From contig CALKJV010000172.1 of the NCBI GenBank assembly GCA_937995505.1, positions 1-5,757 of the forward strand: a DNA stretch of 5,757 nt, given 5' to 3'. This document shows positions 1 through 5,553 of the stretch, one piece after another; the stretch's first letter is position 1; every line of letters starts with the position of its first letter. Both the position numbers and the translations under genes were made by a program. The DNA is from an uncultured Bacteroidia bacterium. GTDB taxonomy: Bacteria > Bacteroidota > Bacteroidia > SpSt-205. The notes below the pieces were generated by a model. It ran no database searches and was not told the origin of the DNA. It saw only the letters and a list, made by a program, of their open reading frames with translations.

Positions 1-1
1 G

Positions 2-1462
2 CTGCAGCGACGCCTGCAGCAGGGAATCCCCATTGACAAAGCCGATGCCCCTATTCCGCAAAGTTGGCTGGATAGCTTAGGAGCCTACGGCCAAGTGCTG
101 AGCGTATCGCGCTGGCTCAATCAAGCCTTAGTTGCGTGGCCGGCCCATCTCCCCCTGCCTAAGTGGCCTTTTATTCAATGTATGGAGCCTTTCAAGCCCC
201 CTAAGGTCAGCGCACATACTTCTGTTAGCGCTTTTCGTAGCAATCCATCTCCTAAAAAGGCGACTTCTATTGTCAATAGTCAACAGCTTCACCAGATCAA
301 TATCTCTGCTTTACACAACTTAGGCTACCGCGGCCGTGGAATCCGTATGGCTATATTTGACGCGGGATTTCCCTACATGGACCAGATCCCTGCTTTCCAG
401 GCCTTATTCCAAGAAGGGCGGTACCTCACCGGATACGATTTCGTAGCTGGAGATAGCAGCATTTTTGGAGATAATAGCCATGGTACGCAAGTAGCTTCGG
501 TTATCGTAGCAAACGATGAGAGTATTGGCTACTTAGGCGGCGCTCCTGAAGTAACCCTGCTGCTAGCCCGCACAGAGGATGCCCTCTCTGAGACTCGCCT
601 GGAAGAGTGGAACTGGGCCCGTGCAGCTGAATGGGCCGACTCTATCGGCGTACATATCATCCAGAGCTCCTTAGGGTATAGCACTTTTGACAACCCTGCC
701 GAGAACTACACCTACGCCGATATGAATGGGCAAAACGCGATCATTACCCAAGCAGCCCGCACCGCGGCCCGAAAAGGAATCTTAGTCATCACCTCTGCGG
801 GCAATGAGGGCTCCTCTTCCTGGCGATACATCACAGCCCCTGCAGACGCAGACAGCGTAATTGCCGTAGGAGCAGTGAGCAGTTCGGGTCAGATTGCGCC
901 TTTCTCTTCGCGGGGGCCGACGCCGGATGGCCGCATTAAGCCCGACCTCGTGGCTCTAGGATGGGGAACTTACATCGTGGGCCTCTCAGGCTCGGTACAG
1001 CAAGCCAGCGGTACCTCTTTTTCTGCGCCGCTCTTGTCGGCTTTGGCAGCCTGTGTGTGGCAAGCCTTCTCCCAAGCTCACGCTCAAGAGATTCGCCAGG
1101 CCCTCCTCCGATCGGCCTCGCAAGCCGACTCACCGGATACAATCTACGGTTACGGCATACCCGATGGGCGCAGAGCCCTCCTACACCTCACTAGCCTACA
1201 TAAACCGCAACCTCCAAGTACCCTTCAGCTCTATCCCAATCCCGCTCGACAGGAGATTCGCCTTTTTCTACCTGACACCACCTTGAGTCGGTATGTGCTG
1301 TACATGTATGACCTGCAAGGGCAGCTCGTCCAGCAGATTCCCTACCGAGGCCATACCGAAATGACCTTGCCTTTAGAGACGCTGCGGCCAGGCCTGTATT
1401 GGATACAGCTTCGGCAGGAAGGGTCCGGCCGCTCCCACAACCAAGCTTTCATCAAGCTATGA
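2..1462 (+). CDS. S8 (subtilisin-like) serine peptidase with T9SS C-terminal sorting domain, 5'-truncated by the window edge
   Basis: This is a secreted subtilisin-family endopeptidase. The reading frame is open from base 2, and the residues before the GTG at 95 (for example RRLQQGIPIDKAD, then SRWLN) resemble the N-terminal region of Bacteroidota S8 peptidases. That GTG is therefore internal, and the true start lies outside the window. The catalytic triad is complete: Asp in IFDAGF (codon 359-361), His in NSHGT (479-481) and Ser in GTSFSAP (1016-1018). The oxyanion-hole Asn is in SAGNEGS (803-805). From about 1226 to the stop, LYPNP followed by a beta-rich segment with LRPGLYWIQL and a final AFIKL is a type A T9SS sorting domain. 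This implies export across the outer membrane and surface attachment or release. The stop overlaps the next start (ATGA), so translation is probably coupled. Substrate unknown. Confidence 0.93.
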   Translation: MQRRLQQGIPIDKADAPIPQSWLDSLGAYGQVLSVSRWLNQALVAWPAHLPLPKWPFIQCMEPFKPPKVSAHTSVSAFRSNPSPKKATSIVNSQQLHQINISALHNLGYRGRGIRMAIFDAGFPYMDQIPAFQALFQEGRYLTGYDFVAGDSSIFGDNSHGTQVASVIVANDESIGYLGGAPEVTLLLARTEDALSETRLEEWNWARAAEWADSIGVHIIQSSLGYSTFDNPAENYTYADMNGQNAIITQAARTAARKGILVITSAGNEGSSSWRYITAPADADSVIAVGAVSSSGQIAPFSSRGPTPDGRIKPDLVALGWGTYIVGLSGSVQQASGTSFSAPLLSALAACVWQAFSQAHAQEIRQALLRSASQADSPDTIYGYGIPDGRRALLHLTSLHKPQPPSTLQLYPNPARQEIRLFLPDTTLSRYVLYMYDLQGQLVQQIPYRGHTEMTLPLETLRPGLYWIQLRQEGSGRSHNQAFIKL

Positions 1463-2283
1463 GTCGGCTACGCTCCTTAGCAATATTCCTACTGCTGAGC
1501 TTGAGCTCTAGCACCTCATCTGGGTGCAAAAAGAAGACTACAGACGATGTCCCTTCTTCGGGGCTCAACCTTTTCTCCTTAGAGGATGACCTCAAGCTCG
1601 GCAGCCAAGTAGCGGCAGAAATTGACTCCAAGCCCAACGACTATCCCCTCTTAGACTCGGCTACCTACCCCCAGGCTTACGCGCATTTGTATCGCATGCG
1701 CAATGCCCTTTTGACTACGGGAAAGATCCAATACGCAGATAAGTTCCCCTGGCGAATCCGCATCATCCGCGATGACAACACTCTGAATGCTTTCTGTGCA
1801 CCAGGGGGATACATTTATGTGTACACAGGCCTCATCAAGTATTTGCGCACTGAAGCGCAGCTGATAGGCGTTCTAGGGCACGAAATGGCCCATGCAGACC
1901 GCCGACACACTACCCAACTATTGACGCAAGCGTACGGCGTGCAGACCCTGCTATCGCTACTCACCGGCGGCGACAACCAGGACCTCATATCTCAAATCGC
2001 AGCGAACCTTATCTTACTTAGCTTCAGCCGAGACCATGAGCGGGATGCCGATGCCCACTCGGTGATATACCTCTGTCCTACAGAATACAGAGCCGATGGC
2101 GCGGCAGACTTTTTTGAGTATATCCTGCAGGGAGGGGGAACTCGACCGCCTGCCTTTTTGAGTACCCACCCAGACCCCGGAGAACGCGTCCAGAATATCC
2201 GTACCCGTGCCCAAAATATGGGATGTGCGGGCACACAGATCTACGAAGAGCGCTATGCCCAGCTCGTCGCCGCCCTCCCTTAG
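1459..2283 (+). CDS. M48 family zinc metalloprotease, predicted lipoprotein
   Basis: This 274-residue protein is a periplasmic M48 (Ste24/BepA/LoiP-like) metalloendopeptidase. The ATG at 1459 is chosen because it overlaps the upstream stop as ATGA and begins a signal peptide directly: MSRLR, a hydrophobic stretch (LAIFLLLSL), then SSGC with the presumed lipidated Cys at residue 23. The in-frame ATG at 1399 would add 20 non-signal residues lying inside the protease gene. Zinc ligands are His141 and His145 of HEMAH, with catalytic Glu142; the third ligand is Glu194 in SRDHERDAD, the usual spacing for M48. The length fits a single M48 domain with no TPR extension. Relatives act in quality control of envelope proteins; that role is inferred here. 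The Cys is followed by KKK rather than an acidic stretch, so there is no sign of the surface-lipoprotein export signal. The 3' end overlaps the VOC gene. Confidence 0.92.
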   Translation: MSRLRSLAIFLLLSLSSSTSSGCKKKTTDDVPSSGLNLFSLEDDLKLGSQVAAEIDSKPNDYPLLDSATYPQAYAHLYRMRNALLTTGKIQYADKFPWRIRIIRDDNTLNAFCAPGGYIYVYTGLIKYLRTEAQLIGVLGHEMAHADRRHTTQLLTQAYGVQTLLSLLTGGDNQDLISQIAANLILLSFSRDHERDADAHSVIYLCPTEYRADGAADFFEYILQGGGTRPPAFLSTHPDPGERVQNIRTRAQNMGCAGTQIYEERYAQLVAALP

Positions 2284-2665
2284 CCATGTCAAAGAGACCT
2301 GCCTCTATATCTCCGACACCGCTAAGACACGCGCTTTCTATGAAGGTATTCTGCACCTGCCCTGTACTACCGAGATACCTCGGCAGCTTGTCTTCTTCAA
2401 GGTAGGCGAAGATCGCCTGCTGTGCTTTGTACCGGAATTCTCCCGCAGTAATCCTACCCTGCCTGCGCATTATGCTAGGGGGCCGCAGCATATCGCCTTT
2501 GAAGCCTCTACATCAGAAGCCTATAACGCCTGGCGAGCCCACATAGAAGTCGCCGGCATTCCCATTGAACATGAGACGACCTGGCCTACGGGGCGACGGT
2601 CTTTTTACTTCCGTGACCCGGATGGGCATAGCTTAGAGATTCTCGAGCCTGGCGTCTGGGGCTAA
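2255..2665 (+). CDS. VOC superfamily (glyoxalase/bleomycin-resistance/dioxygenase fold) metalloprotein
   Basis: A 136-residue protein of vicinal oxygen chelate type, the usual size for a single two-module VOC chain. It likely works as a homodimer in the cytoplasm, since no signal peptide is present. The first half runs from HVKETCLYISD through a FYEGILHL helix; the second starts at GPQHIAFEA and ends with the family signature FRDPDGHSLEILEPG. Candidate metal ligands are His11, His79 and Glu128, the His-His-Glu set seen in fosfomycin-thiol transferases and many dioxygenase-like members. The substrate cannot be read from the sequence: thiol transferase, lyase, dioxygenase or drug-binding roles are all possible. 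The start at 2255 lies 29 nt inside the M48 gene and places the first beta strand about 10 residues in. An earlier in-frame ATG at 2207 would add 16 unrelated residues. It is probably the last gene of the protease operon. Confidence 0.87.
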   Translation: MPSSSPPSLSHVKETCLYISDTAKTRAFYEGILHLPCTTEIPRQLVFFKVGEDRLLCFVPEFSRSNPTLPAHYARGPQHIAFEASTSEAYNAWRAHIEVAGIPIEHETTWPTGRRSFYFRDPDGHSLEILEPGVWG

Positions 2666-2693
2666 GGAACACATCTTCCTAAATTCCCCTTCT

Positions 2694-2701
2694 TACCTTT
2701 G
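2694..2701 (+). promoter_or_regulatory. Bacteroidota -7 promoter box TACCTTTG of the EEP hydrolase gene
   Basis: An exact match to TAnnTTTG, ending 5 nt before the ATG at 2707. The usual distance from this box to the transcript start puts initiation at or next to the start codon. No good TTTG -33 box is seen 17-20 nt upstream, so the match rests on the -7 element and on its identity with four other boxes in the window. Confidence 0.65.
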
Positions 2702-2706
2702 GCTCA

Positions 2707-3846
2707 ATGCGCCGACCTATACGCTGGATAGTGGGCCTCCTAGGCCTACTGCTCATCTTAGGTACCCTCCTCGTGAAAAGCGATGTATGGGTGGTACAGT
2801 ATCGGGAACCTACCCCTGCCCTGCGTTATACGGCCCCTGGCGCAGGCCCCGCCCCTCCCAGAGATACCCTCACCGTAATGACCTGGAATATCAAGTTTGG
2901 GGGGGCTCGCATAGACTTCTTTTTTGACTGCTATGGAGACCGTGTATGGATGACCGAGCCTGAGGTGCGCACCAACCTCGCCGGCCTTCTACGAAAAATC
3001 CGCCAAGTCCAACCTGACATTCTCCTCATCCAAGAATTAGACCGAGACTCCAAGCGCTCGGCTTATGTAGATATGCTGAAATACATAGCCGACAGCTCAG
3101 GCCTCCCCTATGCGGCTTATGCAAGCCAGTGGCACGTACGGTACCTTCCGAAAAAAGGCTTAGGACCCATTAACTCTGGCAATGCTATCTTTTCTCGGTG
3201 GCCCATAGACACAGCCTATCGGCTCCCGCTCCCCCTCGTACAAGCCTACCCCTGGTGGTATCGTCTCTTTTACCTGCGGCGAAATCTCCTAGTAGCCCGC
3301 ATTGCCCACCCCACCCTACCCAACTTTTGGGTCATAAATACCCACTTGGAAGCGTATGTGCCTGAACCCGATAGTACCCGGTATTTTCAGCTGCAGCAGC
3401 TTTTAGCCCTTTTAGACAGTCTCACCCAGCGAGGGGCTATCTGGATAGCTGGCGGCGATCTCAATACAGTCCCACCGGGCACCCAGAAACTCAAAGACTT
3501 TGACGACAACGCCTGCAAAGAAGTAGACCCTACTTTCGTAGCAGACGACTATAGCCGAGAGGTGAATTGGCTTCTGCCCTTCTATGCCCGCTATCGGGAA
3601 GTAATCCCGTTAGAAGCTTACCAAGCCAACGAAAGCGCTTACTATTCCCACACCGTGAATAGCCAAGGTTGGTGGAATCGCCGGCTGGACTATCTATTTA
3701 GCAATGGGGTCTGGCTGGAGGGGGCGGTGCATCAAGACAGCAGTAAAGGGGGCATAGCGACATTTCCGCTTTCCGATCATGCCCCAGTGGTAGGGCGTTG
3801 GGTCGGGCGAAATCCGCTTAGCGAGGGAGCTCAACTAAGGCCTTGA
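2707..3846 (+). CDS. Membrane-anchored endonuclease/exonuclease/phosphatase (EEP) family hydrolase
   Basis: A 379-residue metal-dependent phosphoesterase of the EEP (DNase I-like) fold. The N-terminus MRRPIRW is followed by one hydrophobic segment (about residues 8-23), an uncleaved signal anchor or signal peptide placing the catalytic domain outside the cytoplasm. The family motifs occur in order: TWNIKFGG (Asn61), QELDRD (Glu110, metal ligand), GNAIFSRWPI, NTHLE (His213), GGDLN (Asp251, Asn253), LDYLF, and SDHAPV near the end (Asp357, His358). The active site looks intact. Members cut DNA, RNA, phosphoinositides, sphingomyelin or other phosphoesters, and the sequence does not show which. 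The first ATG follows a promoter box by only 5 nt and starts the signal segment directly. The last 29 nt, coding for residues after the conserved core, overlap the 3' end of the opposing thioredoxin-family gene. Confidence 0.92.
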   Translation: MRRPIRWIVGLLGLLLILGTLLVKSDVWVVQYREPTPALRYTAPGAGPAPPRDTLTVMTWNIKFGGARIDFFFDCYGDRVWMTEPEVRTNLAGLLRKIRQVQPDILLIQELDRDSKRSAYVDMLKYIADSSGLPYAAYASQWHVRYLPKKGLGPINSGNAIFSRWPIDTAYRLPLPLVQAYPWWYRLFYLRRNLLVARIAHPTLPNFWVINTHLEAYVPEPDSTRYFQLQQLLALLDSLTQRGAIWIAGGDLNTVPPGTQKLKDFDDNACKEVDPTFVADDYSREVNWLLPFYARYREVIPLEAYQANESAYYSHTVNSQGWWNRRLDYLFSNGVWLEGAVHQDSSKGGIATFPLSDHAPVVGRWVGRNPLSEGAQLRP

Positions 3847-4762
3847 GCGTTTGAAGTGCCTGGTCGGTAGGCGAGAGGTCGCGAGCAGCCTCCTTTAGCG
3901 AAGAGCGGGCCTCTGCAGAACGCCCCAGACGGTAGGAGAGCGCCGCCTGGGTAAGGTAAGCGGCTCCCGACGGATCGCGCTTGACCGCAAAAGAAGCCCA
4001 CTGAAGGGCTTCAGGCGGAGGCTGCTCCCAGTACATAACCGCATAAGCACTTAGCCAGAGGGCTTGGGTGGGATTGAGCTGATGCCCCTGGTACAGGCGA
4101 TGATGCAGCGTGTGGAGGGCGGCTTCTTTCTGTCCTGCCTCCCATTGGGCTAAGGCCCGGAGCACCTCAGGACCCGGCGCAGGAAATCGCTGGCTCAGCG
4201 AAGCCATCCGCTCCGCTTCTCCCCGCTCCACCGCTGTGCGCCATTCCCCAAAAACCTCTGCACCTGCATTGCCCCAAGCTCTTAAGAGCAGATCCGCAAA
4301 AAATACCCGATACCCCTCCTGAAAACTCGGCCAGCTTGGCGCAGCCTCTGTTTTTTTGTCTTTGAGGTTCGCCTTGTATTTGCGGAGGAGAGCGAGAAAC
4401 TGCTGGGCATCTACATAGCCGACCTGCCGCCCTAATTCTGTGCCTTGCGCATCTAGAAATACGGTCGTAGGATAGCCTCGTATCCGAAACTTATTCGCTA
4501 AGGCGGGGCCTTCTCCTTTTTCTGCATCTACTTTATACGCTATGTAATTTTGATCCACATAGGCTATGACCTCGGGATTTGAAAAAGTGTACTTATCCAT
4601 CATCTTGCAAGGTCCACACCAGACCGCATAGAAATCTACAAAAATAGGGCGGTTGCGTTTTCGGGCTTCTTGTAAAAGAGCTTCCCAGCTCCCTTCAAAA
4701 AAGCTAACCTTCGCTGTCTGCGCCCACAGCAGCCCTAGGCTCAACCCGAAAAGCACTCTCAT
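3818..4762 (-). CDS. Secreted thioredoxin-fold protein with long helical C-terminal region
   Basis: A 314-residue exported protein. The start is placed at 4762, where MRVLFGLSLGLLWAQ forms a compact signal peptide (likely cut after Ala-Gln, about residue 15). Starting at 4795 would put 11 residues in front of it and run through the promoter box. Residues about 20-140 form a thioredoxin domain: FVDFYAVWCGPCKMM with redox pair Cys49/Cys52, and RIRGYPTTVFLD with the cis-proline. The YAVWCGPC site suggests a reducing periplasmic thiol-disulfide protein of the kind common in Bacteroidota. Residues about 160-314 are Ala/Leu-rich and helical (for example ALAQWEAGQKEAALHTL and ALSYRLGRSAEARSSLKEA), consistent with degenerate TPR-like repeats that could bind a partner. 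It is monocistronic as far as the window shows. The reductant and the client are unknown. Confidence 0.9.
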   Translation of the reverse strand: MRVLFGLSLGLLWAQTAKVSFFEGSWEALLQEARKRNRPIFVDFYAVWCGPCKMMDKYTFSNPEVIAYVDQNYIAYKVDAEKGEGPALANKFRIRGYPTTVFLDAQGTELGRQVGYVDAQQFLALLRKYKANLKDKKTEAAPSWPSFQEGYRVFFADLLLRAWGNAGAEVFGEWRTAVERGEAERMASLSQRFPAPGPEVLRALAQWEAGQKEAALHTLHHRLYQGHQLNPTQALWLSAYAVMYWEQPPPEALQWASFAVKRDPSGAAYLTQAALSYRLGRSAEARSSLKEAARDLSPTDQALQTLKALVELPR

Positions 4763-4766
4763 AGGA

Positions 4767-4796
4767 CAAAGGTAATCAATTCCCCTGAGGGTCAAA
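4767..4796 (-). promoter_or_regulatory. Promoter of the thioredoxin-family gene (TTTG, 18 nt, TACCTTTG)
   Basis: Read on the minus strand, TTTG (4796-4793) is followed by an 18-nt spacer and TACCTTTG (4774-4767). This is close to the published Bacteroides consensus of TTTG, about 19 nt, TAnnTTTG. The box ends 4 nt before the ATG at 4762, leaving no room for a ribosome binding site. Confidence 0.72.
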
Positions 4797-4837
4797 CGCG
4801 GCAGCTAAGCCGTGTTATTAAAAGTTTCTGCCACCTG

Positions 4838-4926
4838 GCCCCTAAAAACCTGTAGAAGGTCTGCTTCACGGCGACGGGCATCTCCCCGCCTTAGCTTGTG
4901 GAGAAGTAGTGGATAATTTTAGGGGC
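4838..4926 (+). other. Nested inverted-repeat element, candidate structured RNA or DNA site
   Basis: Three pairs of complementary arms are nested. The outer arms GCCCCTAAAA (4838-4847) and TTTTAGGGGC (4917-4926) pair perfectly over 10 bp. The middle arms CTGCTTC (4861-4867) and GAAGTAG (4903-4909) pair over 7 bp with one G-U. The inner hairpin GGCG-AC-GGG (4870-4878) pairs with CCCCGCC (4884-4890) around a CATCT loop. The single G-U favours the plus strand, since the minus strand would have a C-A mismatch there. No T-run follows, so it is not an ordinary terminator. No ORF or known RNA family was recognised in it. Confidence 0.4.
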
Positions 4927-4938
4927 GCCGACGCTTAC

Positions 4939-4954
4939 ATATTTGGAAAAATAT
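4939..4954. promoter_or_regulatory. Palindrome ATATTT-GGAA-AAATAT, possible operator
   Basis: A perfect 6-bp dyad with a 4-nt centre, ending 1 nt before the TACCTTTG box of the histone-like gene. It fills the promoter spacer, where a bound protein would block transcription. An operator role is inferred from position and symmetry only; no regulator gene lies nearby. Confidence 0.35.
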
Positions 4955-4955
4955 C

Positions 4956-4963
4956 TACCTTTG
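4956..4963 (+). promoter_or_regulatory. -7 promoter box TACCTTTG of the histone-like gene
   Basis: An exact TACCTTTG box 25 nt before the ATG at 4989, leaving an untranslated leader of roughly 20 nt that is A-rich (CAGCAAACACAAAAGCGT). The -33 region 18 nt upstream reads CTTA, a partial match to TTTG. Confidence 0.65.
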
Positions 4964-4988
4964 GAGGAAACAGCAAACACAAAAGCGT

Positions 4989-5249
4989 ATGAACAAGCGG
5001 TACGAAGAGCTTGAGAAGGTCGTAAGCGAGGTCCTCGTAGACCTACGGAAGTTTTACGACGAAGGCAACAAGGCAGCTGGCACTCGCGCACGCAAGGGAT
5101 TGCTGGCGCTAAAAAATTGGGCGCACGAGGTTCGCAAAGAAATCTCTGCCCAAAAATCGGGAGAGGCACCCAGCAAGCCCGCCCCCAAAGCCTCACCAAA
5201 AACCTCAGCTAAAAGCACTGCCAAAAAAGCCCCTCCGAAGAAAAAGTAG
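4989..5249 (+). CDS. Histone H1-like protein, Hc1 family
   Basis: An 86-residue basic DNA-binding protein resembling the Hc1-like nucleoid proteins of Bacteroidota and Chlamydiae. The N-terminal part (about residues 1-55) is a charged helical module, RYEELEKVVSEVLVDLRKFY, then the conserved-looking GNKAAGTRARKGLLALKNWAHEVRKEI. Residues about 56-86 form a disordered tail rich in Lys, Ala, Pro and Ser with KASPKTSAKSTAKKAPPKKK, like the tails of H1 histones. The expected role is non-specific DNA binding and compaction of the nucleoid. The ATG at 4989 is used because it begins the family module and follows the promoter box at a normal distance. It has its own promoter and possibly an overlapping palindromic operator. 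The stop lies only 25 nt before the promoter box of the first tRNA gene. Confidence 0.88.
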   Translation: MNKRYEELEKVVSEVLVDLRKFYDEGNKAAGTRARKGLLALKNWAHEVRKEISAQKSGEAPSKPAPKASPKTSAKSTAKKAPPKKK

Positions 5250-5274
5250 GGCCGGGTATTTTGTTTCGGGGTTG

Positions 5275-5282
5275 TACCTTTG
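5275..5282 (+). promoter_or_regulatory. -7 promoter box TACCTTTG of tRNA-Glu copy 1
   Basis: An exact TACCTTTG box exactly 12 nt before the mature 5' end of the first tRNA. A TATTTTG lies 11 nt upstream, but no TTTG sits at the normal -33 distance. The 12-nt gap allows a short leader that RNase P would remove. Confidence 0.68.
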
Positions 5283-5294
5283 CCCTGCTTAGGC

Positions 5295-5369
5295 GCCCCG
5301 TTCGTCTAGCCCGGTCTAGGACACCTCTCTTTCAAGGAGGAAACAGGGGTTCGAATCCCCTACGGGGTA
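5295..5369 (+). tRNA. tRNA-Glu (anticodon UUC), copy 1
   Basis: A complete 75-nt cloverleaf. The acceptor stem GCCCCGT pairs with ACGGGGT, and the D arm GTCTAGCCCGGTCTAGGAC follows. The anticodon stem CCTCT/GGAGG (last pair T-G) encloses the loop CTTTCAA, so the anticodon is TTC, reading Glu codons GAA and GAG. Variable loop AAAC; T arm AGGGG-TTCGAAT-CCCCT; discriminator A. CCA is not encoded. The first acceptor pair is G1-U72, a wobble. The overall sequence closely follows bacterial tRNA-Glu, for example TTCGTCTAG and AACAGGGGTTCGAATCCCCT. Confidence 0.96.
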
Positions 5370-5418
5370 CGCTTTGGCCGCCCAGAGGTTCGGCTTATCC
5401 GTATAGTCTGTCTTTAGG

Positions 5419-5448
5419 TTTGTATTTGCGCGGAAAGTCGTACCTTTG
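5419..5448 (+). promoter_or_regulatory. Promoter of tRNA-Glu copy 2 (TTTG, 18 nt, TACCTTTG)
   Basis: TTTG (5419-5422), an 18-nt spacer, then TACCTTTG (5441-5448), 12 nt before the mature tRNA end. This is the same layout and spacer length as the thioredoxin-family promoter and the same box-to-tRNA distance as copy 1. Confidence 0.72.
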
Positions 5449-5460
5449 TCTTGCCTAGGC

Positions 5461-5535
5461 GCCCCGTTCGTCTAGCCCGGTCTAGGACACCTCTCTTTCA
5501 AGGAGGAAACAGGGGTTCGAATCCCCTACGGGGTA
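5461..5535 (+). tRNA. tRNA-Glu (anticodon UUC), copy 2
   Basis: Identical base for base to the copy at 5295-5369, with anticodon TTC, the G1-U72 pair, discriminator A and no encoded CCA. It has its own promoter, so it need not be co-transcribed with copy 1. It ends 18 nt before the stop codon of the convergent pyrD gene. No clear T-rich terminator is seen in that gap. Confidence 0.96.
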
Positions 5536-5553
5536 CTTTAGTGGCAGAGCTTA

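Larger units (their letters stand above)
5290..5536 (+). repeat. Direct repeat of 81 bp covering both tRNA-Glu genes (5290-5370 and 5456-5536)
   Basis: The two tRNA genes and the flanking bases TAGGC before and C after are identical. The start points are 166 nt apart. Similarity extends less perfectly upstream through the TACCTTTG boxes (TACCTTTGCCCTGCT versus TACCTTTGTCTTGCC), so promoter and gene were probably duplicated together. The intervening 5371-5440 shows no gene. Confidence 0.9.

Noticed and set aside
936..1142. Minus-strand frame inside the S8 protease gene
   Set aside because: It is opposite the catalytic Ser motif coding region; composition is as expected of a shadow frame.
2078..2491. 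137-codon minus-strand frame
   Set aside because: It lies antisense across the well-supported M48 and VOC genes and its translation resembles no family.
2665..2680. AGGAA-CACATC-TTCCT hairpin after the VOC gene as a terminator
   Set aside because: Only 5 bp, weak, and followed by AAATTCCCC rather than a T-run; it cannot be called a terminator.
4963..4968. GGAGGA as a Shine-Dalgarno site for the histone-like gene
   Set aside because: It is 20 nt from the ATG, too far, and overlaps the last base of the -7 promoter box.
4891..5199. Minus-strand 102-codon frame
   Set aside because: It is antisense to the histone-like gene and its promoter, with no start context or family match.
5229..5252. GCCC/GGGC pairing around the histone gene stop as a terminator
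   Set aside because: Four base pairs with a 16-nt loop is too weak, although TATTTT follows shortly after.
5261..5458. Open reading frame of 65 codons on plus
   Set aside because: It runs straight through tRNA-Glu copy 1 and the promoter of copy 2; it has no recognisable domain.
5290..5536. Direct repeats as a CRISPR or insertion-sequence signature
   Set aside because: The repeats are fully explained by two tRNA genes; only two units exist and there is no transposase or integrase.
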